From the NCBI RefSeq assembly GCF_000512565.2, contig NC_089301.1, positions 1,302,001-1,366,000 of the forward strand: a stretch of 64,000 nt of DNA, given 5' to 3'. The stretch is from Kwoniella dejecticola CBS 10117 (lineage: Eukaryota; Basidiomycota; Tremellomycetes; Tremellales; Cryptococcaceae). This document shows positions 47,121-59,050 of the stretch, one piece after another (positions within the stretch are counted from its first letter, which is position 1; every line of letters starts with the position of its first letter). The translations under genes and the position numbers were made by a program. The notes under the pieces were generated by a model. That model saw nothing but the letters and a program-made list of their open reading frames with translations. It made no database searches and was not told the DNA's origin.

Positions 47121-47760
47121 GCCGAACATCGTCTGCTGTAATCTTAAACGGACCACCATGCTGATTGTGCACGATGATAGACCGTTCCGAGTACGAAAGA
47201 CCGATTGATCACGCCGATCTTGACGCCTCCTCCCCTCGCTCTCACCTTCCGATGCGGCTCAGATATACAGATCGAGGTTCGACTCCAGCTACCCCTAGAT
47301 AATATGCCTACAAATGTACACTGCCTCAGGAACGCCATATAACGCAGGATCGTTCTTGGTATCGATTAGACTTATATAGAAAGAAGAAAGGATCGCTTCA
47401 TGCCTATCAAGCACGCAGCTGAAAACCGTCTTGACCATTTGTATTGATTTAGGTCGTGGGACAAGTATACAGTCCTACGCGTTGACGGATCTAGATAATA
47501 TATACATGCATATTGACTTATTCACATCTATTCTATGGAGATCTACTGGTCAGGGTATATTCAGGCTAGAATTCGTTAAGCAGGCATTCACACCTCTGAC
47601 CTCTGTATTCAATCTTTAATCATGCTGAGCACTGCTACTATATCCAGGTTTTATCGTTGAGCAACGTCTTTTCGGTATCGGTCTTTCACGGGCTTCACTA
47701 TGAATTATAGACCCTATTCATGCCTGCCGATTCTACCCTCAGCATGGCTGCCGGGAGCAT
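47121..47760. other. Convergent intergenic region, 46.5-kb gene and RTA1 gene
   Basis: This 640-bp stretch may include a last coding exon of the upstream gene at about 47185-47343, where one plus frame is open and Pro/Leu-rich. Otherwise it is AT-rich 3' UTR-like sequence. No other gene is seen. Confidence 0.35.
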
Positions 47761-49284
47761 TTAGGCTTGTTGTTTACCATCGTAGTTCGTCCACCCAGGA
47801 GATACTCTGGAAGTCAAGGGATATTGAGCGGTAGCATTTTCCGAGCCCATGGAATCGATCCTTGTGTTCGCTCCGAAATATTCATTGTGCTCCTTGAGTA
47901 TGGTAGGCGGCCAAACGAAAGCCCATACTGAGATAGCCAAGAAAAGGGGTAATGCGTCGAGAACGTAGAACGCCCATTCGGTAGTTCGTAAGTTACCGTC
48001 GAAGCCTTCGGCGTATTCAATCACTCTGAAGATGCATCGGATCTGCATTCGAACACCCAATCAGGGATCAGTCGACATCAAGTGGCCTCATCGTGAATCG
48101 TGCTGCAGGCAAGGACCGGGAGGGTAGGCGAGAGGGGACAGCGGCGACTTACCATGATACCAAGACCAGTCCAAAGCACGGCGTACAGGATGATTCGCCA
48201 ATCTTCCATGCGGCGAAGGGTGACGGTAAACCCCTGAGAATTGGTAGGTTTGCTTGTCCATTTGGAAGTTCTTCGTCTGGAAAAAAGAGTTAGATCGAAC
48301 GATCGCACGAGTCAGCTCGGTCATTCGGTCATGAGGATTCTTGCACGTTGTTGAAAATTAGGAAGCATCGGTCTTCGACTTACACTCGGTAGCCCCAGAT
48401 GGACGCAAGGGAGATGAAAAGCATGAACGAAACACATTGAATGACCAGACCAACTAAGGCGATCTATATTCCGCGATAGAAGTCAGTCAGTCACTTGATG
48501 ACAGTGCCTTTAGATATCACCGAGACTCACGTAAAGACCGGCTTTCTGAGATCCCTCAGATTGCATAGCGCTCATACCTCCGCCCGCGGCTTGAAGGAGG
48601 AAAGTAACGACATCGCTCCACACGAAGGTCTTGACGACCCTGCTGGCAGGCATGAAGAGTTGTTCCTCGGCATCGAGCCATCGCGCGAGTCGAGGTAAGA
48701 TGATGTAGTCGTTCGCCAGGAATGCACAAGGTGAGAGCAAGGTGAGCTATGACCCCCGCAAAAAAGGACGACGAATCATTAGTAAGCACAATGTTTGAGG
48801 CAACATCTGATGGAAGCTATGAAGGTGAACACGATGCGTGAGCGAAGGGGAGGGAGGGAGGACTCACCAATGTAGTACCGACATAGACGCCGAGACTATC
48901 CGGCTGGCTGGTCATCTTAATCCTTACGCCGAAACCCATAGCCATAGTGGTGGTTCCGATACATAAGGTCAACATGTATTTCTGTCTCCCATGAGCGAAG
49001 AAACCTTGATAACAATACCAGCAGCGTCAGCCAGCCATACAATACGAAGCATCGCCCATCTTGGGCCGCATCAGCTCAGATCAAGTCCACTCACGAGCCC
49101 AAAAAGCCACCGCCAATATCCCGTAGCAGACTATACCCGCATAGGTCAATCCCAATTTCGGTACATAGCCCGTACTGCCAAGCGCGAGCGCACGAGTAGA
49201 TGTAAGCGCCACACTCAGCTTCGGTACAATCAACAGCTCAATCACTCACATGAGTCTCGTTCCGTCTGCAGCTACAGTACTCAT
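47761..49284 (-). CDS. RTA1-family seven-transmembrane protein
   Basis: RTA1-like proteins (Rta1, Rsb1, Pug1, Rtm1 in yeast) are fungal seven-span membrane proteins tied to resistance to toxic lipids and sterol-targeting drugs, sphingoid-base export or haem transport. Exons 49250-49284, 49095-49174, 48868-49004, 48531-48746, 48384-48463, 48153-48276 and 47761-48042 give 317 aa. Hydrophobic spans are evident: LGLTYAGIVCYGILAVAFWA, MLTLCIGTTTMAMGFGV, LTLLSPCAFLANDYIILPRL, FVWSDVVTFLLQAAGGGM, IALVGLVIQCVSFMLFISLA, WRIILYAVLWTGLGIM, and EWAFYVLDALPLFLAISVW. The family signatures FVWSDVVTFLLQAAGGG and IRCIFRVIEYAEG with a following EW are present. Most introns fall between membrane helices. The substrate cannot be told from sequence. 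Confidence 0.93.
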
Positions 49285-49892
49285 TTTGATTATCTTTATC
49301 TTTTCTATGTCGATGTGACTAATTGACGATGTCTGGATCGCTCTGTTGTTGTTGTTGTGGGTAGCTGCCGAAGAGGGGAGAGGAGGGGATCTGCTGACTC
49401 TTTATATATCTATACCCCTCTAAAACCATTTGATGAATCACGGGGAAAATCCGATTCTCCGGCCAAATCACGGAAAACCCGCAAGAAGGTGTTTTTCCCA
49501 AAGCCATCGTATGAGTGAGTGTCTTTTCCGTTAACTTACAGTAGTAGTCTAGGCTTATCTCGTCAGATTAAATCGCGCATACTCATCTGAAGCTGTGGAG
49601 CTGACCTCAGGCTGTGCAAAGGCAAAGGCGATGCAGGTGGCTTAGACTAAGCAACTAATCAACGGAAGCTATATAGCCTCCGCTCCCGTGATGCATCAAG
49701 TCAGATAGTACAACAACAGTACCAAGAGTAAAGTGGACGTTCTCAAGACTCCACAATCTGAATCCGGCCCACCTGTTCCACTGGAAATGGTGATGGGTCT
49801 AGGCATTCCTGTGGGAGGCCTACGGTCCACATCAACTCATCTGCTACTTGATCGCCAATGAATAAAAGGGCGAGCGATCAATTGCAGGGAAC
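49285..49892. promoter_or_regulatory. Upstream region of the RTA1 gene
   Basis: A CAA/GTTGTTGTTG-type short repeat (49345-49358) lies in the probable leader. The part near 49690-49790 may contain an alternative last exon of the next minus-strand gene. Nothing else is supportable. Confidence 0.35.
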
Positions 49893-50878
49893 TCACATGA
49901 CAGCTTGCACGCGAGGCGTTCCTGTAGTCATCATCCGCGAGCCTGATGGGATTCGCGAAGCATCAAACTGGGCGCTATGAACTCGCGTCAACGTCAAGAT
50001 ACCTCTCAGACACAAGTAAGATCAGAAACCTGGACTCACGGATCAGCTTGAACGACGATATAATCCAAATCTACCCCTAGACGAGACCGATTCACTCAGC
50101 AACATCCCAGACCCGTTGACTTCGGGAGAGTAACGAAGCAAAACCAACGATGCTGCAAGGAGATGTTTGACTTGACTGGACGTACAAGATAATTTAGGAT
50201 CCGAAGTCTCGTACCCTGCTTCGTTGAGCAAGACGACCTGATGATCGCCAATCTCTATATCACCGCTCGCGAAGATCACTTGATCGAACACGTCTTTATC
50301 TGCTTGCCCGTTGACGTATTGCTTGTCATCACCGTCCAGCTTGACGGAGAGGTAGCCGTGACTGTTCAAGCGAAGATGATACGGCGGGAGGGGGGCAGTC
50401 AGATTAGCATCAGCATACTTCGACCTACATTGCCCGTATGCTTGATACAGTAGTCGTCTGCTTCAGACGTCGAGCAAACGGTCTAGATGGAAATGTGCTG
50501 GAGAACAGGAAGGCAAGTGAGGAAAGGAGAGATGACTGACTTTGCTCTGAATGCGCCGAAAAGCCAAATTTGGCCGCCACTCCAACTGAATGTTGCCGAG
50601 TCTCCCGTCGTGTTGGATGCGTGGAATGTTGCATTGGAGTACTCCCTTACCAGAGGGTCACCTGATCATACAGTAGCGAACCATCGAACACAGACCAGTC
50701 AATTTGGATCATCAACCAGCCGAATCCGATTTGGCTGTGGCTGTAAAGAATCGCCAGAAGAGATAAGATGGCTCAAAAACGTGCTCCCGTGCTCACCCTT
50801 ATGCAATTCTCCGTCCCAATTGCCTATATAAGTGATCAGCGGCGAGCTGTCATCGAGAGTAACGTTTGTCAAAGACAT
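49893..50878 (-). CDS. Putative beta-sandwich, carbohydrate-binding-like domain protein
   Basis: This belongs to a basidiomycete-expanded family of uncharacterised proteins with a lectin-like domain. That family statement is from memory of such proteins, not a search. Exons 50797-50878, 50541-50661, 50361 down to 50186, 50076 down to 50040 and 49974 down to 49897 (then stop) give 165 aa. Key stretches: LDDSSPLITYIGNWDG, YSNATFHASNTTGDSATFSW, GGQIWLFGAFRANHGYLSV, then KLDGDDKQYVNG, GDHQVVLLNEAG, and SWVDLDYIVVQAD. No signal peptide is visible. A GTGAGT overlaps the stop. Splicing to CAG at about 49786 would add a moderately hydrophobic tail of some 35 residues, so the true 3' end is unsettled. 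The 60.4-kb gene is a paralog and shares the split Asn codon before His. Confidence 0.7.
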
Positions 50879-51326
50879 GCCGATGACGTGAGATGAGATT
50901 CAAGGGTTGAATGGATATGGGGAAAAATGGATGCGCTAAGTCACAAATAAGGATGTTCGTGGAATGTACGGTATGCACTACCTTCCGCAAAGTATGATTA
51001 ATGTCAGCTAGATGAGATGGATGTATCAACCTGTTAGTGATTACTGCTGTATGAGCGCACAAAGGAAGTCTGAGACGTTCAGTGCTTTAGTGGGATTAAT
51101 CGCGATGATCCCTCGAAGAGATGGCCGACTGATCAGAGTGTAGCTTTGACAAAGGATGATTGATCTACCAGGCCCAGGCGCCGGGCCAAGATCAACTCGT
51201 CTAATACGTCAGTTGTGTATACTTGCGCGTTGATACATCATCCCCTGCAATCAGGAAATTGCAATCATGCATGCACATCTAGCTCCTAGCAATGATGTGC
51301 ATTCGCTCCTATATGGTTCGAGACGC
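50879..51326. promoter_or_regulatory. Intergenic region upstream of the 50-kb domain gene
   Basis: This 448-bp segment lies between two minus-strand genes. I see no gene or clear element in it. Confidence 0.35.
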
Positions 51327-52893
51327 CTAGGCCTCCAACTTGCGATTAGCCAGCCTGTCCAAAGCCTTCCTCTCTTTCCTCTCGCGTCTGTCTTGCTTCC
51401 TAGCAATATTCTGCGCTTTCGGTCCATCGATCCAATCTCCAACTTGGCTGCTCCACACCTTGCCACTCCTGACGTTGAGGTTGACTTCTTTCCTCATACT
51501 CTCATTTTCAAGGTCGAACTCCGTTATTGCCGCCTCACGAACCTCCTTCCTCGTTCGAGGTTTGATGAAGACACCCTCTAAACCCACTTCATCTAACTCC
51601 ATCACCTCTTTCAAACCTCTGTCCTTGCCTGATAGCTCCCATTCCTCGACTGCCACTTTACCCGCCTCTGCTCTTTCCAGTTCCTCAGCTTCTCGTCGGG
51701 ATCTGTAAGCTTTGTAAGTCTTGTATTTTCCGAATCGGGGCGATAACTCATCGGAGAGGTATAAAGGCATAAGCAGGTCGACGAGTTCTGATTCTTCTTT
51801 TCTCAATGGGCGATTACCGTGTAAGTTATTTATGTAAGCGTCTGAGAAGGAAGTGTCGGAAGGTGCGGGCGCATTAATATGTTGGGGAACGAGATCGGCG
51901 GCGTGTGTGTTGCCGATGGCTTCTAAGCCTGGAAGTACCAGTGTTTCACGGACAGCTACGTTGTTGGCCGTGTCCAGATCGTCATCCGCTATGAATGCAA
52001 TACAGAGTCAGTATAATTCTGCGTGTCCCGTTCCCTCGAAGGAAAGAGCGGACTCACGTTTGGGGTGTTGATATTGCTTTTCAGGCTTGGGCCACGGTAG
52101 ACTCAACGGGCCGGTAGGGGCGTCGGAACCTCCGCTTATCCTCGCTGCTATACGGTTCCAGTCCAGCCTTTGTGATTTGACGTTGAAGTGCGTACGACCG
52201 GTCTTCATACGGGAGACGAAGGAGCTGAGAACATAGATAGAAGTGTTAGTACCCTTGGCCTTCTTTACATTTTGTTCTCCGTACGATGCGAGGGACCATC
52301 ACTCACCTGTTGGGTCCCTTCTGATCGTCATAGCACAGCTGCACATTACTGTAGTGAACAGGTCTCATGGTAGGTACGAAATTCTTCTGGTCATTATACG
52401 ATTGCTTCTGACTTTCCTGCAAACTATCGTAATTCGATGGTCGGGCATGTATCACATTACTTCGATTGTTCTGATCGATGCCTCCATGAGCATTGGCCAT
52501 CTTCTTCTGAGTGCGGTGGAGATACTCACATTGACACCCTCTAGAAATACCCTATTTCTCGACAGATCGACTTGCTTCACAGTGAACGTCTTCCAGCCCT
52601 CGGTCGCATCTTGCTGATTTATGAACTTCTGCTCCGGCGTGCCGACTAGCAGCCTGACTTTATCTCCCGGCCTGATATTCCATTTCCTCACCCTATCTCT
52701 AGGCTGCACGAACTTGTTAGATGCATGAGGTAAGCGAGACAGTAATTTGTGTGCGAATTTATTGGGTTTCGTCGATATTATATGGTGTAGACCTGCTCGA
52801 ACGCATATAATTAGCTCAATTCCAAGTATATCGAGCGCAGAAGCTAACGAGCTCACCTCTCGGTATTCGTGATATGGGCTCAGCTGTCGACAT
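51327..52893 (-). CDS. MRPL40: Mitochondrial large-subunit ribosomal protein uL24m
   Basis: This is a KOW-domain protein of the mitochondrial 54S subunit, an early assembly rRNA binder near the exit tunnel. Exons 52857-52893, 52530-52792, 52307-52500, 52058-52224 and 51327-51988 give 440 aa. Residues about 40-100 carry the KOW region: VRKWNIRPGDKVRLLVGTPE, then GWKTFTVKQVDLSRNRVFLEG, which matches uL24 (basic start, RPGDKV, VxxVDxxxNxVxVEGVN). FVPTMRPVHYSNVQLCYDD corresponds to the uL24 segment after the KOW fold. The C-terminal 220 residues are a basic, helical fungal extension (RRERKERKALDRLANRK). A classical N-terminal presequence is not obvious: the first 12 residues lie in a separate exon, and the basic stretch IISTKPNKFAHKLLSRLPH may serve. 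The MRPL40 name follows the yeast counterpart. Confidence 0.88.
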
Positions 52894-53339
52894 GGCGTAC
52901 TCGTATTATTTGTTGGAGGGCAGTCGATACAGTGATTTCAGCTATAAGATGCTTCTGTAGTAGCCTGAAAAGTAGTATTCCAAATCCGAAATCTCAAACT
53001 TCTTACGGAATCAAATTCACCCATTCACATCCCTTCGCTCAGTATCAGCTCCAGGCAATTCTGACTGAAAACAATAACACGTCATTTCAAGAGTATCAGG
53101 TACGCTGCCACGCGACTCTCGACTGGGAGCCCCATTCAAGTGTGTCCAGTTGAATTCAGATGGCGAGTGAGTAGGAGTGGGAATCAACGAACAAAGGTAT
53201 ATCATCTTCACATGTGTATTCAACCCATTTCCAGCATCACTCTTCTTTGTTCACCGCCTATATCAGCAGGAATACGCCTTGAAGGCTTCTATCGTCTTCT
53301 TTCGCCGCTTCGGCACGTAGGGACCTTGAGCGCTCAATC
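52894..53339. promoter_or_regulatory. Divergent promoter between uL24m and the 5-phosphatase gene
   Basis: This 446-bp segment separates opposing ATGs. Short ORFs only; no element recognised. Confidence 0.35.
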
Positions 53340-56300
53340 ATGCCTCTACTTCCCTCTCTTCCGCGTCGCGCTTCGACATGGAGCATCTCCTCCACTTCTC
53401 AACCGTCTACGCCCTTGGCCGGACCAAGAAGCTCAACAAAGGCTGTCCCAGAGACACCATTCGACCATCAATCGTTGTTCAGAAATACAGAGAAGGTCCT
53501 CCTGACTCAAGGATGCAGAGTCCGAAGAGGATATGCGCCATTCGTCAAAGCTGATGCGTTGCTGGTAATCAGTAAGAGGGAAATTGGGGACGAAGCTGCG
53601 TGAGTCACTCAGGTCGCGCCTATCTAACTCTGCCCACATGCTGAATTGGATTGGAGACAGCATCTTTCTGGTCACACATCCAGCGGACAACTCAGCAGCG
53701 ACAATCCTGTGTACAATACCAATCATACCAGGCTTTAAACATCGCTTAGAGCAAACGCCTCCGTCCCCATCAAACTCGTTTTTCCAGCAAAGCGCCAAAC
53801 CTCGTGGGTGCAGATCACTCCTCGAACCAATGATCCGAAATCCTCCTAGCTGATATCAATGAGTCAGACACAACGCTGTACCTTAGCTGTGAAGATATCA
53901 AGCTCGAGCTAAGGATATCCGCGAGTCAATCTGCTAAAGTACAGAAACTTGTCGCGGAGTTGAGGCGCCAGAATGACGCTGCAGGTAAGCTGACCTACAC
54001 CATGACGGCGCATTCCCGCAACTTGCTTGCTGACTGGGTGAACTTTTGATAATAAAGCTCTGTCACCCTTGCCAAGGAGTATAAGTCATTCCTGGCTTGA
54101 CCTATACCCCATGCAACCGCCAAATGAGAAAGACGATGTGGACGATCTGACTTCGCCCCCAGTCGATACACCTGACAATCTCACACCATCAACTTCCAGT
54201 AAGCTTGTGATTTGCGATAGTTCGGGTTCTGAGAGCTTACGTCTTGTTCAGCGACGACGACCATTGAAACTCCCCTTATATCATCATCCTCGAAAAATCA
54301 ACTTGAAACAGCGTCCCCCGTCTCACCAGAGACAGAACAATATCCTGATCCATACCTTCCAACCTTTTCGCGAACGCACTTTTTGCGGAAGCGACTCTTT
54401 GCTGGGCAAGATAAATGGTCTGCGCGAGAAGAGATAAAGATCCGCATAGCAACGTATAATGTCAATGACAAAATACCGCCAGAGGGTACCACGGAGCTCA
54501 GTCCTTTGGTGGGGAAGGGCGAAGAGGATATATTGGTATTTGGTTTTCAGGAGGCAGGTGAGTGATCATGACACCTCAAGCACCTGCCCCCTACGAGCTG
54601 ACACGAGACTGATAGATCTGAGGAGACAATCCCTTTTGATATCGCAAGGAAATAGTAGAGCGGATGGCTGGGAGGCTGCTCTTCTTGCGGGTCTAGGTGA
54701 CAGGGCCAGTGATTTTGAAAAAGTGAGGATGAATCAGCTATGGAAATCCTTGCGAAAGCCACCAGCTGATGTCCATCTTCATCCTAGCTCGTTCTGACCC
54801 AATACGTCGGTGTGATGATGATGATTCTGGTACGGAAGAGCCTGAAAGAACATATTTCCAGGGTGGAAACAAGCGAGAGGGGTATTGGACTACTTGGATT
54901 CGGGGTGTGTGGCTCTTGTACGACATTGAAGAAGATCTCTGCTGACAGGTATTACAGGGTAACAAGGCTGGAGTCGCCGTACGTATGAAAATTCACGACA
55001 CTACCGTCTGTTTCGTCAATGCCCGTAAGTGCTCGGAAGAGCGTATCACTTCGATTAGCTGACATCAATATGACCCCAGATATGGCAGCATTCGCCACCG
55101 CCTTGGATAGAAGGCGATCGGATTATCAAGTGCTCCGAACGGGTTTGTCCTTTCCTCGACCGAACGAAGCGGATCTTACAGCTGCATATGAGGAATTCTT
55201 ACCTGAAGCCAAGGAGAAATTACTTAATCAAGAGGACTCTCATATGCTCGTATGTCACATTTGGTGGCAAACGGATTTCTCGCTGACAGTATAGCGTAGT
55301 TCTGGCTGGGTGATCTGAATTATAGGGTCGATCTGCCGGACGATGAAGTCAAGAAATTGGTTGAGGAGAAAAGATGGGATGACATGTTGGCAAAAGATCA
55401 ACTGCGTTCAGATATTGCCTCGGAACAGTCTTTCGCTGGATTCTCGGAAGCTGAGATTTCTTTTCCCCCGTAAGCCGGTTAGATTGTAGGATAACTAGCT
55501 ATCAGCTGACGAGACAAGACATAGGACTTTCAAGTTCGTTCACGGTTCTACCACTCATGATCTCAAGAGGGCACCAGCCTATACGGATAGAATAGTCTAC
55601 GACTTGCCAAAGAACGAGCACACTCCTTCTTCCTCCTTCGGCTTGAAATGTGACGAATACACTTCCCACGATATACTCTGGTCCGACCACCGACCCGTGA
55701 CTGCTACTTTCAGCGCTCAGGTGCGGGTAGTCGATGAGACTAGTCGCGGAGTCGAGTTAGCAGCGGTGATGAAGGAATTAGACCGACTGGAGGAGGTGTA
55801 TAGGCCTAGTCTAGAGATCGAAGGAACCAACCTAGAGTTTGGTGATATCAGGTAAGCCAAACGGCGGACATGCAGATGCAGAGCTAGGACTGAGCTCAAC
55901 ATGCATGAAGGTATCGACATCCAGTCGAAAGAGAGGTTAAACTCCGAAACGTCGGTCGCGTACCAGCTACATATAGCTTCAAGCCGCCTTCTTCCGATAA
56001 ACCGATATGTAAGCTACAATCACCCCGATATCGTGCTTGCAGCTTACATCACTTCCGGATAGGCAAACCCTTCATGTGGCCATATCCTGCTACGGCTGTT
56101 GTTGCTGCAGGGCAAGAGTTGACGTTGAAAGTGGTCATTGACGTGGACGAATATTGGTCGGCCAAGCTGACCTTAGGAAGCGAGGATATCAATGGTAAGC
56201 TGTCAGCACTGCGCCCTGACTTGGTGGCGGCGCTGATCACGCCAGCCGGACAGATGTATTGGTGCTCCAGATAGCAGGAGGTAAAGATATTGTAAGTCTC

Positions 56301-57552
56301 GCCTGACTCCCATTGATGGCTCGACTGACTCCGGAATGGTAGTTCATCACGGTCCAAGCGAATTATCTGGCATCCACAATATCGCTTCCTCTTCACGTAT
56401 TGTCCGCCCTGCCGAGTCCCGTACGGGACATATCTCTGTCCGAGAGGAAGATTCTAGGCAGACCGCTAACACCCTCGACCACCAATGGTGAGGCTCCCGC
56501 CAAGCCAGTCAGAGATGTCTGGAGGCTTCTAGAGTATCTCATGGCTAAAGGCTCAGGGGTCGAAGGCCTGTGGATCGAGAAAGGCGATATCAGGGAAATC
56601 ATCGAAGTGAGCCAATTCAGCTAGCGTGACGCTCTCCTGCCATGCTGACATGAGGTCGTTGTAGAGTTTGGACAGTGGCAGTGATTTACCCGAAAATCAA
56701 GCGAGCATTGTCTCGCTCGCTTTACTCCATCTCCTCACTGCTCTACCGACTCCTTTGCTGCCCGTCTCTCATCATACTTCGTGCCTCACAGCCGAAGACA
56801 GAGATGCTGCGTTCGCAGTGCTAGAGGGTGTACCTCAGATCAACACAAATGTCAGTACCCGACCGACTGGATTGGCATTGAGGCTGACAGTAACCTCAAC
56901 AGGTCTTGATTGGATTGATGAGCGTCATCAGACTCTGTTCCAGCGTTGAAGAAACTCCTGACGTATCGGCGCTCAAGATCGATAATGCCACGATCGAGCC
57001 AACGAAACCGGATGTGGATGAAGCAATTCTTGAGGCTAAGGATGATGAGGTGGTCAAGGAGGAAACAGAGAAATCTGACACCACGAAGAAGGAAGAGAAG
57101 TCCAGCAGTATGGACGGGAACTTCAAGATCAGTGAAGAGGATGATGACGAGGATGAAGAAGCTACCCTGGACTTGATCTCGCTGACACACAGTAAAGATA
57201 AGGCGTCGCCTGAGATCAACCAAGAAGGGTATGCCAAATTAAAGGTGGATGAGGGCGATGAACCGTTGAAATTGGCTAGTCCACCTAAGAAAGGGTTGAA
57301 CGCTATCGAAGAGCCTCAAACTCCGCCGTCTCACTCGAACAAGGCTCTTGATGCCTCTCCAGCGAACGAACCGACAGTTGAACTGAGTGAGTCCTTACGC
57401 CTGTCCCGCGTGGGCGTTGTAAAATCAAGTCAGACTGACGATGCTGTGTCGCAGTCGATGCACTCATCCCCGCTGTATTTGGGATGACAGTGGCTGTTGC
57501 GACTGTCAAAGAGAAACGAAGGAAATTCATCAGATTATTGCTTGAAGGATGA
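53340..57552 (+). CDS. OCRL/INPP5B-like inositol polyphosphate 5-phosphatase with ASH and RhoGAP-like domains
   Basis: This is predicted to hydrolyse the 5-phosphate of PI(4,5)P2 or related phosphoinositides on endosomal/Golgi membranes. Eighteen exons from 53340-53599 to 57455-57552 sum to 3225 nt, or 1074 aa. The N-terminal 170 residues may be a PH-like module. The 5-phosphatase runs from about 290 to 600: RIATYNVNDK, FGFQEADL, GNKAGVAVRM, VNAHMAAF, FWLGDLNYR, TFKFVHGS...PAYTDR (550-555), and WSDHRPV (585-591). The ASH domain follows (LEFGDIRYRHPVEREVKLRN, VPATYSFKP), then a RhoGAP-like domain (DVWRLLEYLMAKG, IREIIESLDSGSDLPENQAS, IVSLALLHLLTALPTPLLPV). An acidic, Ser-rich C-terminus ends with a short hydrophobic-basic tail (FGMTVAVATVKEKRRK). 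The RhoGAP part shows no clear arginine fin­ger, as in OCRL. PAYTDR replaces the usual PAWCDR. Exon 8 (67 nt) and exon 14 (38 nt) are small. Confidence 0.88.
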
Positions 57553-57931
57553 GCGAGGGTCGAACGGGATTGAGAGGAATAAGAGATGAGGTGGAAGTGA
57601 TTGCTTGCTTGCTAACTTGCTCGACAATTGGTAGCTTGGGCAATTTGATGGTGTGTAATAGCGAAATTGATGTGATATATATATACACATATGCCGCAGG
57701 ACATCTTGTAAACCAGATAGATTACGAGGGAGTGAATAGAAGTACTACATATGCGTCTTCTGATATTATGCCATCTTACCATACCATATCTTATTATCAT
57801 GCGCAATGCAGATCAATGGACATTCATTCATCCATCTCAGCTCAGAGCACAATCAAGCCTGAACAGTTTTGCCGATCGTGTACAAGTACATGCTGCATTT
57901 CTGTTGTGAATGATATGGGTCCGCGACTGCT
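57553..57931. other. Convergent 3' region
   Basis: This 379-bp stretch lies between converging stops and contains an AT-rich TGATATATATATACACATATG segment near 57670. No gene is seen. Confidence 0.4.
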
Positions 57932-58608
57932 CTACTCTTCTCCCTTGATATTGAAGAATATCTTCCACCATGGTCTTTGGATACCCTTCTCTGCGTTTCG
58001 AACACCATTCCTGAACCGGGTGTAATAATGCGGATCATTCGGCGGGGAGAGGGTGTGACCTGTCAGCGGGTACTATGGGGGAGTTAGCGTTTGAATCATC
58101 GCTCACATCGCTCCATACACAGAATCGCACAGCGGGACACGAATGGGTTCATGATTCGAACCGCAGATTGAAGACAAACACGAAGACAAAGATGAGACGA
58201 GACCGAAGGTGGTTGAAGGTTGTGGTATGTACAAAGCCCTCGGGTGAAGGGGAATAGGATCAGTCTTAGAAGAGCCAAACTCACAGCATTCATAGCATTA
58301 CCATTCCTTATCCTGACTAAACTATCTCTCATCTGACTGATCCTTCTTTGATGTCCTGCGATCCGTAGAGCTTCCATCGAATTTGGGGTTGAGGTTGAGC
58401 TTGAACTGGCGCTTGACCCATTCGATGTCGCCGATCCCGACGTTGAGCTAGATATTGATGAGCTAGCTAGAGCTTTCTCAGCGATAGATTCTAAGGCATC
58501 TGACAGTTGTACTGATTCAGCGGACAGGGGAGAAGCGGGTAGAGATCGGATGAGTGGTCTGAGCGAGGAAGAGGTTATTTTGGCTGCTGAGGTTGTAGCT
58601 GAAGCCAT
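57932..58608 (-). CDS. Small protein of unknown function with C-terminal WWK motif
   Basis: I do not recognise the family. Exons 58285-58608 and 57932-58072 give 154 aa. The N-terminus (MASATTSAAKITSSSLRPL, then IRSLPASPLS) is Ser/Ala/Arg-rich and lacks acidic residues over about 25 positions, which would suit a mitochondrial presequence. A Ser/Gly/Thr-rich linker follows, then a basic helix (MEALRIAGHQRRISQMRDSL). The C-terminal exon has the dense, conserved-looking stretch YPLTGHTLSPPNDPHYYTRF followed by RPWWKIFF. The intron is phase 0. It converges on the 5-phosphatase gene and diverges from the Cox14-like gene. A mitochondrial ribosome or respiratory assembly role is possible but is only a guess. 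Confidence 0.65.
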
Positions 58609-59050
58609 GGTATGTTACTCGTGAGCTGTTGGGATCGAAGTGAGTTAGGCTACGGGGTAATCAATCTTTCTCTCAGTCGTCCTTGTGTGCGATCGAGTGA
58701 TTGAAGTAATGAGATTGAAGTATGCGTGAACTGAGTATAAGAGATAAGAGAAGTGACCACCGAGATGAACATGATTTTTGCCGTTGAGCGAAGAGCGAAG
58801 ATCTGATCTCCCGGAATTGACGATTGATTTTTACGTTATTTCAACATTCCGCTATCTGCGATCAATCAGTTATTTCATTCCACTTGATCGATCTCGCTCA
58901 TACTTCCCAACTCGATTCAAGTCTCGCTATTCCCCCAAGCTGCTCCAAACAGGTGCTCAACAACAAACCCATAGGTAGTTCACGCCCAATCTCTTGACAC
59001 ATACTCCCTTCAAACGCTCAACTCGAACATCGTATTTCTGCCTTCTCAAC
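58609..59050. promoter_or_regulatory. Divergent promoter, 58.6-kb gene and Cox14-like gene
   Basis: This 442-bp segment separates opposing ATGs; the right end is pyrimidine-rich leader sequence. No other feature. Confidence 0.35.

Noticed and set aside
47265..58175. tRNA B-box-like GGTTCGA words near 47271 (plus) and 58155 (minus)
   Set aside because: The flanking five-base T-arm stems do not pair and no acceptor stem or A box is seen.
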